The notes beneath the pieces are model-generated. The model was not told where the DNA came from. It saw only the letters and a program-made list of their open reading frames with translations, and did no database searches. From an uncultured Polaribacter sp. (GTDB lineage: Bacteria > Bacteroidota > Bacteroidia > Flavobacteriales > Flavobacteriaceae), in NCBI GenBank assembly GCA_913020555.1, contig CAJWAC010000017.1:1-38233 (forward strand): a stretch of DNA of 38,233 nt, written 5' to 3'. Made by a program: the position numbers and the translations under genes. Positions 1 to 8,588 of this stretch are shown here, in pieces; the first letter of the stretch is position 1, and the number at the start of each line of letters is the position of its first letter.

Positions 1-30
1 TAAAAGTTAAAATTAAAAATTTACGTCAAT

Positions 31-1584
31 TTAATTACTTTTTTTTGAATATGATATCTTTAATACTGCTTTTTTACTAGTGTTTGTAGTTGAGTTTCTA
101 AATAAGGTAACTGCTTTTGGGTTCCAGCTTAAATTATTAAAGATGGTATCAGATACTGGTAAATCTGTGGGATTAAATGCTTTTATTCTTAAGGCGGGAG
201 AATAATTTGTTTCTTCGCTCAAAATATCTGAAACATAATCTGTAATTCTAAAAGTATATTTTTCTACCTTTCCATCATCGTCTCTTTCTAATTGACCTGC
301 TATGCCACCAAAAGCACTTTCACTATAAGCGTCCTTTACCTGACTAAAAGAAACATTCGCTGCGCTATTATTTTTGTATAAGTATAATCTTTCAGGCACA
401 TAATTGGTATCTGCAGATTGATTGATATAAAAAATTAAAGAAGCATCATTTATCAATAAGTTTTGAGATCTCAACTCATCAATTTTATTTTGATCAAATA
501 AAGTAACTTCTCCTTCACTTCCGGCAGTTCCTTGAATAATTATTTCATCGTTATCAGGATATACTTTTTCATCCATATTAAAAGTATTTACCCTAAAACC
601 TGATAAGAGAAATGAATCATTTTTATAAATTGTATCAACAATATTTGTACCTGATTCTAAAACAGTATTTGTGTAATAAGCCTCAATTGATGGGTTTAAT
701 GCAAAACTTGTATTATTAAAACTAAAAGAAATTAAGGAACCCTCTATACCAGTTGCCTCTATAATTAGGCCTCTAAAATAATCATTAAATGCATCTTGAG
801 AATCAAATTCTCCTGTTTCATATTTATCCAGAAATAATTCTTTAAATTTTTCTTCATTTAAAGGAATTCTAACGAAAGGAATTTTTACTGTGCTCGCCGC
901 AGAACTAAATATATTTAAGGTATCTGTTGTTGCAACACTATCATCAAATAACCTTCTCTTTATTACCAAAGTAGTATCGTTTACATTAGGTTTAAAAGCA
1001 ATATTTTGTTCATCATTAAGCTTATCTCCAATTTTTTCAAAAACATCGTTAGAGTAGTAACGATTAATTTTTGTTGGATCAGAGGGATTATAAAGGTTCA
1101 TGTAAGTATTAGATCTGTAAATATTTAATGTAAACTCTTTACTTTGGTCTCCAATAATAGAATCTAATTCGTAACCATTACCGTCAGCATTTAACGTAAC
1201 CTGATAAGGTAATTTTAAAAATACTGTATCCATTTTAGTTACTACTGTAGTATCGGCTCCGTAAGTATTTGACTCAACTTGTAAACCCGCAGTTATTGCT
1301 AATTGAGATACAATAGAAGCTTCTATTTTTTCATAATCAAGAGTTGGACTGGAATATACTCCCAATAAATATTGCCCCAATCTTGTTGAAATGTTGTCTG
1401 ATTGCACCCTTTCTAAGGGTACATTTTCAGATGTAACATCCAAATTAATTGAACTTGTATCAAACTTTGTGTTCGTTAAAACGTTAGAATCTATATTTGT
1501 AAAGTCTTCTTCACAAGATAGTATTGCCGCAGAAAGGCATATAAAAACACCTAAATAGAGGCTTCTTTTAAAATAATTTTTCAC
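31..1584 (-). CDS. DUF4270 family lipoprotein
   Basis: A 517-residue exported lipoprotein. The first 24 residues are a short basic start, a hydrophobic stretch and a lipobox ending in Cys24 (ILSC), followed by acidic residues (EED), as in Bacteroidota lipoproteins sent to the cell surface. The rest is a long beta-rich region with repeated Asp/Asn/Thr and no catalytic motif that I can see. Length and pattern fit the DUF4270 family, which in flavobacteria is usually encoded beside the short glycogen-synthase-like gene and panC, as here. It follows the glycogen-synthase-like gene by 11 bp on the same strand, so the two are probably cotranscribed. The biochemical role is unknown. The stop is 30 bp from the window edge. 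Confidence 0.85.
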   Translation of the reverse strand: MKNYFKRSLYLGVFICLSAAILSCEEDFTNIDSNVLTNTKFDTSSINLDVTSENVPLERVQSDNISTRLGQYLLGVYSSPTLDYEKIEASIVSQLAITAGLQVESNTYGADTTVVTKMDTVFLKLPYQVTLNADGNGYELDSIIGDQSKEFTLNIYRSNTYMNLYNPSDPTKINRYYSNDVFEKIGDKLNDEQNIAFKPNVNDTTLVIKRRLFDDSVATTDTLNIFSSAASTVKIPFVRIPLNEEKFKELFLDKYETGEFDSQDAFNDYFRGLIIEATGIEGSLISFSFNNTSFALNPSIEAYYTNTVLESGTNIVDTIYKNDSFLLSGFRVNTFNMDEKVYPDNDEIIIQGTAGSEGEVTLFDQNKIDELRSQNLLINDASLIFYINQSADTNYVPERLYLYKNNSAANVSFSQVKDAYSESAFGGIAGQLERDDDGKVEKYTFRITDYVSDILSEETNYSPALRIKAFNPTDLPVSDTIFNNLSWNPKAVTLFRNSTTNTSKKAVLKISYSKKSN

Positions 1585-1595
1585 TTTGAAAATAA

Positions 1596-2405
1596 TTAAG
1601 TTGCCGAGATTAAATCAGCGTAAAAATTTAAATAAGATTCTTTTAAATTCTCTGCTTGGAAATCTAAAACAGGAATTTCTTGTGCTTCTATAAAAGAATT
1701 TAACTCTTCATCGAGAGTTTCACTTCCCTGAATAATTGCATCAGAATTTTCGATAGCACTCTTTAAAATATTGTTGTGGTTAGGAGTTTTAATTGTTTCT
1801 ATTTTACTAGAATCATTCAAATCAAATTTTACTTTATCCGCTAAATCATGGTTTAAATTTCCATCAAAACCGCTATTATACAGAGACGTAACTATTTTGC
1901 TTTCTGTAAATAAAGGTTCTTCTTTATAAAACTCTCTAAGGTAAAGAGGCAGTAGGGAAGCCATCCAACCATGAATGTGTATAATATCTGGAGCCCAATT
2001 TAATTTTTTTACTGTTTCAACTACACCTTTTGCGAAGAAAATTGCCCTTTCATCATTATCTGGAAATAACTTATCATCTTCGTCTGTAAAAACAGCTTTT
2101 CTTTTAAAATATTCTTCATTATCTATAAAGTAAACCTGCATTCTTTCCTTTGGAATAGAAGCTACTTTAATAATTAATGGCATATCTAAATCATTTACAA
2201 CCAAATTCATTCCTGATAAACGAATTACTTCGTGTAATTGATGTCTTCTTTCGTTAATAACGCCGTATCTAGGCATAAAAATACGAGTTTGTACTCCTTT
2301 AGAGTGTGCATTTTTAGCAGAATTAAACGCTGTAGAAGAAAGTTCTGTTTCTGGTAAATACGGAACAACTTCTGATGATACAAATAATATTCTCTTGTCC
2401 TTCAT
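1596..2405 (-). CDS. Short glycogen/starch synthase-like protein (GT5 N-terminal domain only)
   Basis: About 269 residues matching only the N-terminal, ADP-glucose-side half of GT5 glycogen synthases. It opens with a beta strand and SEVVPYLPE, has a conserved NERRHQLHEVIRLSGM segment, and contains HIHGWMASLLPLY, equivalent to the family HxH loop region. Full GlgA proteins are about 480 residues; the C-terminal GT-B domain is absent. The KxGGL motif that normally follows SEVxP is also missing. I chose the ATG at 2405 because the longer frame begins with GTG at 2417 and adds only four residues. Flavobacterial annotations call this glycogen synthase, but the missing motifs make catalysis doubtful. 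It is divergent from panC and upstream of the DUF4270 lipoprotein gene. Confidence 0.8.
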   Translation of the reverse strand: MKDKRILFVSSEVVPYLPETELSSTAFNSAKNAHSKGVQTRIFMPRYGVINERRHQLHEVIRLSGMNLVVNDLDMPLIIKVASIPKERMQVYFIDNEEYFKRKAVFTDEDDKLFPDNDERAIFFAKGVVETVKKLNWAPDIIHIHGWMASLLPLYLREFYKEEPLFTESKIVTSLYNSGFDGNLNHDLADKVKFDLNDSSKIETIKTPNHNNILKSAIENSDAIIQGSETLDEELNSFIEAQEIPVLDFQAENLKESYLNFYADLISAT

Positions 2406-2469
2406 TAAATCAATCACTTTTAAAAAACGCGAAAATACAAATTATTATGCTAATATGATGTTAAATTGG

Positions 2470-2477
2470 TAAGTTTG
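2470..2477 (+). promoter_or_regulatory. Candidate -7 box for panC
   Basis: TAAGTTTG fits the Bacteroidota -7 consensus TAnnTTTG and ends 23 bp before the panC ATG. No TTTG or TTG element sits at the usual -33 distance, so this rests on one element only. Confidence 0.5.
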
Positions 2478-2500
2478 CATACTTTTTACATCATTTTAAT

Positions 2501-3346
2501 ATGGATATTTTTACAGAAAAGCTAACCTTAAAAACACATCTTTCTAAGCTAAAAGCACAAAATAAAACGATAGGATTTATACCTACAATGGGAGCTTTGC
2601 ACAAAGGGCACTTATCGCTGATTAAAAAAGCACAAAAGAAAAATGATATTGTTGTAGTAAGTATTTTTGTAAATCCCACTCAATTTGATAAAGCGGAAGA
2701 TTTAATCAATTATCCTAAAACATTAGAAAATGACATTCAACTTCTACAAAGTGTTGCATGTAATGTTTTGTTTCATCCCTCTGTTAAAGAAGTTTACGGA
2801 AAAAACACTGTTTCAGAAAAATTTAATTTTGATGGCCTTGAGCATGAAATGGAAGGTAAATATAGAGATGGCCATTTTGATGGTGTTGGCACAGTTGTAA
2901 AAACATTATTTGAAATTGTAAATCCTGATACCGCTTACTTTGGACAAAAAGATTTTCAGCAATTACAGATTATCAAAAAAATGGTAAAACAGAATCGTTT
3001 ACCATTAAAAGTTAAAGGTTGTAAAATCTTTAGAGAAAAAAATGGTTTAGCCATGAGCTCCAGAAACGCAAGATTATCTAAAGAACATCGTGCTGCTGCA
3101 ACATTCATTTATAAAACTCTTAAAAAAACAAAAAAGCGATTCCACACAAAAAGTGTAAACGAAATTTGTGATTGGGTCACAAATCAATTTAAAAACCATC
3201 CATTGTTACAATTAGAATATTTTACAATTGCTGATGAAAAAACACTAAAAACCATAGAAATAAAAGAATCTGACAAAAAATACCGAGCTTTTATTGCAGT
3301 ATTTGCAGGAGAAATCAGATTAATTGACAACATTCCATTAAGATAA
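2501..3346 (+). CDS. panC: Pantoate--beta-alanine ligase
   Basis: Cytoplasmic enzyme that joins pantoate to beta-alanine with ATP to make pantothenate, the last step before CoA synthesis proper. The 281-residue length is typical. Visible signatures are PTMGALHKGH with the HxGH nucleotidyl-transferase motif at residues 34-37, FVNPTQF at about 56-62, YFGQKDFQQ at about 146-154, and LAMSSRN at 183-189 (the KMSKS-like loop). It is followed 30 bp later by panD, whose product supplies beta-alanine, so the two last substrate branches are encoded together. A -7 box lies just upstream. Confidence 0.97.
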   Translation: MDIFTEKLTLKTHLSKLKAQNKTIGFIPTMGALHKGHLSLIKKAQKKNDIVVVSIFVNPTQFDKAEDLINYPKTLENDIQLLQSVACNVLFHPSVKEVYGKNTVSEKFNFDGLEHEMEGKYRDGHFDGVGTVVKTLFEIVNPDTAYFGQKDFQQLQIIKKMVKQNRLPLKVKGCKIFREKNGLAMSSRNARLSKEHRAAATFIYKTLKKTKKRFHTKSVNEICDWVTNQFKNHPLLQLEYFTIADEKTLKTIEIKESDKKYRAFIAVFAGEIRLIDNIPLR

Positions 3347-3364
3347 GAATAACAAAAAAAAACC

Positions 3365-3372
3365 TATTTTTG
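3365..3372 (+). promoter_or_regulatory. Candidate -7 box immediately upstream of panD
   Basis: TATTTTTG matches TAnnTTTG perfectly and ends 4 bp before the panD ATG. If used, transcription would start at or within a base or two of the start codon, giving a leaderless or near-leaderless mRNA. There is no -33 element at normal spacing, so it could also be a chance match in AT-rich DNA. Confidence 0.35.
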
Positions 3373-3376
3373 CAGA

Positions 3377-3727
3377 ATGTTAGTACAAGTTGTAAAATCT
3401 AAAATCCATCGTGTAAAAGTTACAGGTGCAGATTTAAATTATATAGGAAGCATTACCATTGATGAAGATTTAATGGATGCGGCAGGAATCATAGAAGGTG
3501 AACGTGTTCAAATTGTAAATAATAACAATGGCAATCGTTTAGAAACTTATGCTATTCCCGGCCCAAGAGGAAGTGGAGAAATCACATTAAATGGAGCAGC
3601 ATCTAGATTAGTTGCAGTTGGTGATGTTTTGATATTAATTGTTTACGCTTTTATGGAATTGGAAGAAGCTAAAAATTTTAAACCTCAGCTTGTTTTTCCG
3701 AATGAAAAAGATAATACACTTACTTAA
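3377..3727 (+). CDS. panD: Aspartate 1-decarboxylase (pyruvoyl enzyme precursor)
   Basis: Decarboxylates L-aspartate to beta-alanine for pantothenate synthesis. It is made as an inactive proenzyme that cleaves itself between Gly24 and Ser25 (YIGSITID), turning Ser25 into the pyruvoyl group; that site is intact. Thr57 and Tyr58, needed for processing and catalysis in the well-studied bacterial enzyme, are also present (LETYAI). At 116 residues it is slightly short but within the family range. The gene lies between panC (30 bp upstream) and a membrane protein gene (2 bp downstream), consistent with one transcript. Confidence 0.97.
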   Translation: MLVQVVKSKIHRVKVTGADLNYIGSITIDEDLMDAAGIIEGERVQIVNNNNGNRLETYAIPGPRGSGEITLNGAASRLVAVGDVLILIVYAFMELEEAKNFKPQLVFPNEKDNTLT

Positions 3728-3729
3728 TT

Positions 3730-4674
3730 TTGGATATCAAAAAAATATTAAAAATCATAATACCTCTCTTTTTGGGAGGTTTTTTAGTTTGGTATTCCCT
3801 TACTATTGTTTCTCTGCAAGAACTTGTACAATATTTTAAAAATGCAAATTATTCTTGGATTGCTTTAGGATTATTTTTTGGTCTTTTAAGTCATCTTTCT
3901 AGAGCTTATAGATGGAAGTTTTTACTAGAACCTTTAGGCTATAAACCAAGTTTTATAAATTCAACTTTAGCCGTTTTAGTAGCCTATTTAATAAATATTT
4001 TTCTCCCAAGAGTTGGAGAAGTTTCTAGAGCTGCAGTAATGACAAATTATGAAGATATACCTTTTGAAAAAGGATTTGGCACCATTGTAGCAGAGAGATT
4101 AGCAGATTTATTGATGATGCTTATTGTAATAAGTATTACTCTTTTTATTCAATTTGATTTTATTTGGGAATTATTAACACAAGACATTAATCCAGTAAAA
4201 ATCATTACAAGTTTACTCTTACTCCTTGGGATTTTTGTAGTTATTATACTCTATATCCGAAAAGGAAAATCAAAATTTGCTTTAAAATTAAAAGGTTTCA
4301 TCTTAGGATTGAAAGACGGTGTTTTTAGTATTTTAAAAATGAAAAAAAAATGGGCATTTATTTTCCACACTATTTTTATTTGGATAATGTATGTAGCCAT
4401 GTTTTGGGCAACAATACCCGCAATAAATGGCTTAGAGGTTCCTATTGGTGGGATTTTAATTGGGTTTATTGCTGGAGGGCTTTCTATAGCCGCAACAAAC
4501 GGAGGAGTAGGTTTATATCCTGTTGCTGTAGCTGGAGCTTTGGCTCTTTTTGACATTGACAAAGTTACTGGAAATGCTTTTGGGTGGATTATGTGGACAG
4601 CACAAACCGCAATGATTATTGTTTTTGGAGGATTAGCCTTTTTACTATTACCAATTATAAATAAAAACAAATAA
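3730..4674 (+). CDS. Flippase-like integral membrane protein (lysylphosphatidylglycerol synthase TM family, PF03706)
   Basis: A 314-residue protein with about eight predicted membrane helices. It contains the family landmarks RAYRWKFLLEPLG near residue 60, a helix with FLPRVGEVSRAA near 100, ERLADLLMML near 125, and a glycine-rich segment near the end (GLYPVAVAGALALF). It belongs to the UPF0104/LPG-synthase transmembrane family without the catalytic lysyl-transferase domain; such proteins are thought to translocate or bind lipids, but the substrate here is unknown. The start is a TTG at 3730, two bases after the panD stop, and no better start is visible nearby, so translation is probably coupled to panD. 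Confidence 0.85.
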   Translation: MDIKKILKIIIPLFLGGFLVWYSLTIVSLQELVQYFKNANYSWIALGLFFGLLSHLSRAYRWKFLLEPLGYKPSFINSTLAVLVAYLINIFLPRVGEVSRAAVMTNYEDIPFEKGFGTIVAERLADLLMMLIVISITLFIQFDFIWELLTQDINPVKIITSLLLLLGIFVVIILYIRKGKSKFALKLKGFILGLKDGVFSILKMKKKWAFIFHTIFIWIMYVAMFWATIPAINGLEVPIGGILIGFIAGGLSIAATNGGVGLYPVAVAGALALFDIDKVTGNAFGWIMWTAQTAMIIVFGGLAFLLLPIINKNK

Positions 4675-4709
4675 TTTACAGGTATTTTAATTTTTTAGGA
4701 GCCCTTTTG

Positions 4710-4727
4710 ATTAATTTATAAATTAAT
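4710..4727. repeat. AT-only 18-bp perfect palindrome in the 186-bp gap before radA
   Basis: ATTAATTTATAAATTAAT reads the same on both strands. It is composed only of A and T, in a gap between the flippase-like gene and radA that otherwise holds only the radA -7 box. It could be a protein-binding dyad, but chance is a real possibility at this base composition. Confidence 0.3.
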
Positions 4728-4823
4728 TCCTCTCTTGGTTTGAAAGATAATTCATAAAATTAGTCACTTTTGGTGCGCATGTTTTTATTCTATTTTTTAA
4801 AAGTTAAAAGCTTAAAAACTTTG

Positions 4824-4831
4824 TAACTTTG
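4824..4831 (+). promoter_or_regulatory. Candidate -7 box for radA
   Basis: TAACTTTG matches TAnnTTTG and ends 29 bp before the radA ATG. The 186-bp gap before radA makes an own promoter likely. No clear -33 element is visible. Confidence 0.5.
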
Positions 4832-4860
4832 ATAATCTAAAACTTTGCAACTCTCATAAA

Positions 4861-6222
4861 ATGTCAAAAACAAAAACAACTTTTTTCTGTCAAAACTGTG
4901 GAACCCAACACGCAAAATGGGTGGGCCAGTGCGGAGCTTGTAAAGAATGGAATACCATAGTTGAAGAGGTTATTCAAAAAGAGGAAAAACGAGTTTGGAA
5001 GCAAAGTAAAAATGCAAAACAAGCCACTAATAAGCCATTAAAAATTGCTGATATTCAATTAAACCCTGAAGAAAGAGTAATCACCAATAACAAAGAATTA
5101 GACAGTGTTTTAGGCGGTGGTTTGGTAAAGGGTTCAGTTACACTTTTAGGTGGCGAACCAGGCATAGGAAAATCAACATTATTACTGCAAGTTGCTTTAA
5201 ATATAAAGCAAAAAGTATTATATGTTTCTGGCGAAGAAAGTCAATCTCAGATAAAAATGAGGGCAGAACGTTTGGATGCAAAAAATTCTAATTGTTTAAT
5301 TCTAACAGAAACAAACACCCAACAAATATTCAAAAACATAGAGGAAACTGAACCTGAAGTTTTGGTGATTGATTCTATTCAAACACTTCACACAAATTCA
5401 ATTGAAGCTTCTCCAGGAAGCATTTCTCAAATTAGAGAAACAAGTGCTGAATTGATAAAATTTGCCAAAGAAACTGCAACACCTGTATTATTAATTGGAC
5501 ACATTAACAAAGAAGGTAACATTGCAGGGCCCAAGATTTTAGAACATATGGTAGATGTTGTTTTACAATTTGAGGGAGATAGAAATCACACTTACAGGAT
5601 TTTAAGAAGTCAAAAAAATAGATTTGGCTCAACCTCTGAATTAGGTATTTATGAAATGTTGTCTAATGGATTGAGAGAAATTTCAAATCCATCAGAAATC
5701 CTAATCTCAAAAAAAGACGCAGATTTAAGTGGAACAGCAATAGCATCAACCTTAGAAGGAATAAGGCCTTTAATGATTGAAATTCAAGCACTAGTTTCAA
5801 CAGCAGTTTATGGAACACCACAGCGTTCAACGACGGGATATAATATAAAAAGACTGAATATGTTATTGGCTGTTTTAGAAAAAAGAGCAGGTTTTAAATT
5901 AGGAGCAAAAGACGTTTTTTTAAACATTACTGGAGGCATTAATGTTGATGATCCTGCAATTGACATGGCTGTTGTTGCAGCTATTTTATCATCTAACCAA
6001 GATATTGCCATCAACCCAAATGTATGCTTTGCTGCAGAAGTTGGTTTGGCAGGAGAAATAAGGCCCGTTTCTAAGATAGATCAACGAATAATAGAAGCAG
6101 AAAAATTAGGCTATAAGAGTTTTGTTGCCTCAAAATACAATAAAATCTCTTCTAAAAATCATTCTATTAAATTAATTCTAGTAGGTAAAATAGAAGAAGC
6201 TTTTGCTACTTTATTTGCATAA
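4861..6222 (+). CDS. radA: DNA repair protein RadA (Sms)
   Basis: RecA-related ATPase that helps process recombination intermediates and branch migration. The 453-residue protein has all domains in order: an N-terminal four-cysteine zinc finger (C10, C13, C24, C27), a Walker A motif GGEPGIGKS at residues 97-105, the Walker B region LVIDSIQT near 168-175, the RadA-specific KNRFG motif at 252-256, and a C-terminal Lon-protease-like domain (GGINVDDPAIDMAV). It has its own candidate promoter and ends at a symmetrical terminator shared with the convergent hemD operon. Confidence 0.97.
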   Translation: MSKTKTTFFCQNCGTQHAKWVGQCGACKEWNTIVEEVIQKEEKRVWKQSKNAKQATNKPLKIADIQLNPEERVITNNKELDSVLGGGLVKGSVTLLGGEPGIGKSTLLLQVALNIKQKVLYVSGEESQSQIKMRAERLDAKNSNCLILTETNTQQIFKNIEETEPEVLVIDSIQTLHTNSIEASPGSISQIRETSAELIKFAKETATPVLLIGHINKEGNIAGPKILEHMVDVVLQFEGDRNHTYRILRSQKNRFGSTSELGIYEMLSNGLREISNPSEILISKKDADLSGTAIASTLEGIRPLMIEIQALVSTAVYGTPQRSTTGYNIKRLNMLLAVLEKRAGFKLGAKDVFLNITGGINVDDPAIDMAVVAAILSSNQDIAINPNVCFAAEVGLAGEIRPVSKIDQRIIEAEKLGYKSFVASKYNKISSKNHSIKLILVGKIEEAFATLFA

Positions 6223-6301
6223 CAATTTGAAATAATCACTGAATTAATTCTGATAATTATAATGTTTGGTGAGACACTATTTTAGGACGAGACATCTTTT
6301 T

Positions 6302-6342
6302 AAAAACAAAAAACCATTCATTTCTGATGGTTTTTTGTTTTT
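6302..6342. terminator. Bidirectional intrinsic terminator between radA and hemD
   Basis: A perfect 16-bp inverted repeat (AAAAACAAAAAACCAT at 6302-6317 and its complement at 6327-6342) encloses a 9-base loop. The A-rich outer arms give a T-run on each strand, so it can end both radA transcripts (plus) and hemD/DUF4271 transcripts (minus). Confidence 0.85.
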
Positions 6343-6374
6343 TTATGAGAATGAAGAAATAAATTTAGTGTAAT

Positions 6375-7121
6375 TTATCTCTTATTTGCTTCTTTTATAT
6401 ATTTATCTAAAGCCATTGTCATTGACGGAGTTTCTTTGGATGGTGCAACAATATCACACTTTAAACCCGCTTCCGTAACAGCTCTAACGGTAGAATTACC
6501 AAATGCTGCAATTCTAGTTTCGTTTTGTTCAAAATTAGGGAAGTTTTTAAATAAGGATTCTATCCCTGAAGGACTAAAAAATACCAAAACATCGTAAAAT
6601 ACATTTTCTAAATCAGACAAATCGCTCACAACTGTTCTGTATAAATCTACCCTTGTCCAAGTTACACCTAACTTATCCAATTCAGAAGGAATTAAAGGCT
6701 TTAATTTATCTGAAGACGGTAATAAAAACTTTTCGGTTTTATGTTTCTTAATTAATTTTGCTAATTCAGGAAAAGTTCTATTCCCAACATAAATTTTACG
6801 CTTTCTATACACTACATATTTTTGCAAATAATAAGCTACAGCTTCTGATTGACAAAAATACTTCATAGCATCCGGCACTTTAAAACGCATTTCTTCAGCA
6901 ATTCTAAAGAAATGATCCACAGCATTTCTACTCGTTAAAATAATAGCTGTAAATTTTGACAAGTCAACTTTTCCTGCTCTTACTTCTTTAACAGATATAC
7001 CTTCTACGTGAATAAAAGATCTAAAATCAATCTTAACCCTCTGTTTATCAGACAAATCAAAATAAGGAGATGTTTCCGTTTTAGGGGCTGGTTGAGAAAC
7101 CAATATCGTTTTCACTTTCAT
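6375..7121 (-). CDS. hemD: Uroporphyrinogen-III synthase
   Basis: Cyclises hydroxymethylbilane to uroporphyrinogen III, the branch-point intermediate for heme and siroheme. The sequence is divergent, as is normal for this family, but recognisable: an N-terminal SQPAP strand, the AIILTSRNAVDHFF segment near residue 60, LLPSS near 133, LYRTVV near 160, VFFSPSGIESLF near 183, and IAAFGNSTVRAV near 205. The 248-residue length fits. It is 18 bp downstream of the DUF4271 gene on the same strand, an arrangement I recognise from other flavobacteria, and ends at the shared terminator. Confidence 0.92.
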   Translation of the reverse strand: MKVKTILVSQPAPKTETSPYFDLSDKQRVKIDFRSFIHVEGISVKEVRAGKVDLSKFTAIILTSRNAVDHFFRIAEEMRFKVPDAMKYFCQSEAVAYYLQKYVVYRKRKIYVGNRTFPELAKLIKKHKTEKFLLPSSDKLKPLIPSELDKLGVTWTRVDLYRTVVSDLSDLENVFYDVLVFFSPSGIESLFKNFPNFEQNETRIAAFGNSTVRAVTEAGLKCDIVAPSKETPSMTMALDKYIKEANKR

Positions 7122-7139
7122 AGGCTTTCGGTTGTGTAT

Positions 7140-7781
7140 TTAAAACATCAATTTAAAAAGTACAAATAGCGGTGCTATTTCAAGGGCGCAAATATACAAA
7201 ATAAAATAAAACAACTTATTAAATATCAGCTTTTTATTTCTTACAACTAAAAAAGCAAACCTTAAAAAGAATAAAAAGCCCGCAAAAAAGAATAGATACA
7301 AATGATCAATATCTGAATATTCTAATAAAATTAGACCTATCAACAAAAAAAATGAAAGACTGTTTAGATAATTATTTTTCAATAAAATAAATGATTGCAT
7401 CTCATTCTTAATAGCAAAAATTATCATTAAAAGATACTCAAAAACTCGTTTACAGAAATAATAGGTTAATAAGCTGTAGAAAACATCCAAAAAAGAAGTT
7501 AAACTACTTTTAGTGTTTGGAAATTTATATAATTTGAAATGATACAATAGGAAGGCTAAAACTATAACCGAAAAAATAAAAATTAAGATTTCAAAAAAAT
7601 CAAAGAAATCCTTTCTTTCAATATCTTTATCATCAATGAAACTTAAATTTACAAAAGCAAAAAAGTTTTCGTTTAGTTTTTTGGCATCAACCAATTTTAA
7701 TAAAACCACACCAGCAAGTAATAGAACGAAAATAATCGTTATCCAATCGTTAGAATACACTATTTTATCTACAGCCTGCAA
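7140..7781 (-). CDS. DUF4271 family membrane protein
   Basis: A 213-residue integral membrane protein with about six hydrophobic helices, starting after a short cytoplasmic N-terminus (IVYSNDWITIIFVLLL). Conserved-looking features are SLLTYYFCKRVFEYLL in the middle and FLRFAFLVVRNKKL near the end. It matches the pattern of DUF4271, found almost only in Bacteroidota and usually encoded directly upstream of hemD, as here. The function is unknown. A reverse-strand -7 box lies 28 bp upstream of its start. Confidence 0.8.
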   Translation of the reverse strand: MQAVDKIVYSNDWITIIFVLLLAGVVLLKLVDAKKLNENFFAFVNLSFIDDKDIERKDFFDFFEILIFIFSVIVLAFLLYHFKLYKFPNTKSSLTSFLDVFYSLLTYYFCKRVFEYLLMIIFAIKNEMQSFILLKNNYLNSLSFFLLIGLILLEYSDIDHLYLFFFAGFLFFLRFAFLVVRNKKLIFNKLFYFILYICALEIAPLFVLFKLMF

Positions 7782-7808
7782 TTAACTTTTATTTATAAAT
7801 GATTACAG

Positions 7809-7816
7809 CAAAATTA
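7809..7816 (-). promoter_or_regulatory. Candidate -7 box for DUF4271-hemD (minus strand)
   Basis: CAAAATTA on the plus strand is TAATTTTG on the minus strand, matching TAnnTTTG, 28 bp upstream of the DUF4271 start. It sits back to back with the plus-strand box at 7831-7838, so the 82-bp gap would hold two divergent promoters. Confidence 0.5.
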
Positions 7817-7830
7817 GTAATTAAATCATG

Positions 7831-7838
7831 TATATTTG
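7831..7838 (+). promoter_or_regulatory. Candidate -7 box for the GT2-GNAT-pyrC operon
   Basis: TATATTTG matches TAnnTTTG and ends 25 bp before the glycosyltransferase ATG. No obvious -33 element is visible. Confidence 0.55.
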
Positions 7839-7863
7839 TTTACTTTCTACTGAAAATTAATTT

Positions 7864-8586
7864 ATGTCAGACGCTTTAGTAATCATTCCCACATATAACG
7901 AAAAAGAAAATATTGAGGCCATTATTAGAGCTACCTTTAATCAAAAAAAATCTTTTCATATTCTTATTGTTGATGATAATTCTCCTGACGGAACTGCTAA
8001 AATCGTAGAAAATTTAATTTCTGAATTTAAAAATGAACTTTTTCTAGAAAAAAGAACTGGTAAAAATGGTTTGGGCACGGCATACATTCATGGTTTTAAA
8101 TGGGCATTAGCAAAAAAGTACGACTATATAATTGAAATGGATGCCGATTTTTCTCACAATCCGAAAGATTTAGTTCGTCTTTACAATGTTTGCCATTTAG
8201 ATGGTGGAGATGTTTCTGTAGGATCAAGATATGTAAACAACCAAGTTAACGTGGTTAATTGGGATATTAAAAGGTTACTACTTTCCTACTTTGCTTCAAG
8301 ATATGTAAGAATTGTAACTAGAATTCCGCTTTATGACACCACTGCTGGTTTTGTTTGTTGGAAACGCAATGTTTTAGAAACGATAAACCTAGACAAAATT
8401 AAATTTGTAGGTTATGCTTTTCAAATTGAAATGAAATTTAAAGCTTGGAAACATAAATTTAATATTAAAGAAGTTTCTGTTATTTTTACAGATAGAGATT
8501 TAGGCGATTCTAAAATGAGTGGAAATATTGTATCTGAAGCACTGTTTGGTGTAATAAAAATGAGATTAAAAGGTTTGCCAAAATAA
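7864..8586 (+). CDS. GT2 glycosyltransferase, polyprenol-phosphate mannosyltransferase-like
   Basis: A 240-residue soluble-type family 2 glycosyltransferase resembling dolichol-phosphate mannose synthase. It would transfer a sugar from a nucleotide sugar to a polyprenyl phosphate at the inner face of the cytoplasmic membrane. Visible motifs are IIPTYNEKENI at residues 8-17, LIVDDNSPDGT at 34-44, the metal-binding DAD at 93-95 (EMDADFSHNP), and the GSRYV and TAGFVCW acceptor-side segments. It lacks the C-terminal membrane domain of some relatives, so it is the short type. It starts a tight four-gene unit with GNAT, dihydroorotase and DUF4296; the sugar is not predictable from sequence. Confidence 0.9.
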   Translation: MSDALVIIPTYNEKENIEAIIRATFNQKKSFHILIVDDNSPDGTAKIVENLISEFKNELFLEKRTGKNGLGTAYIHGFKWALAKKYDYIIEMDADFSHNPKDLVRLYNVCHLDGGDVSVGSRYVNNQVNVVNWDIKRLLLSYFASRYVRIVTRIPLYDTTAGFVCWKRNVLETINLDKIKFVGYAFQIEMKFKAWKHKFNIKEVSVIFTDRDLGDSKMSGNIVSEALFGVIKMRLKGLPK

Positions 8587-8588
8587 AT

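Noticed and set aside
4251-4670. Minus-strand 139-residue open frame opposite the flippase-like gene
   Set aside because: A shadow of a clear membrane protein gene; no promoter or conserved motif.
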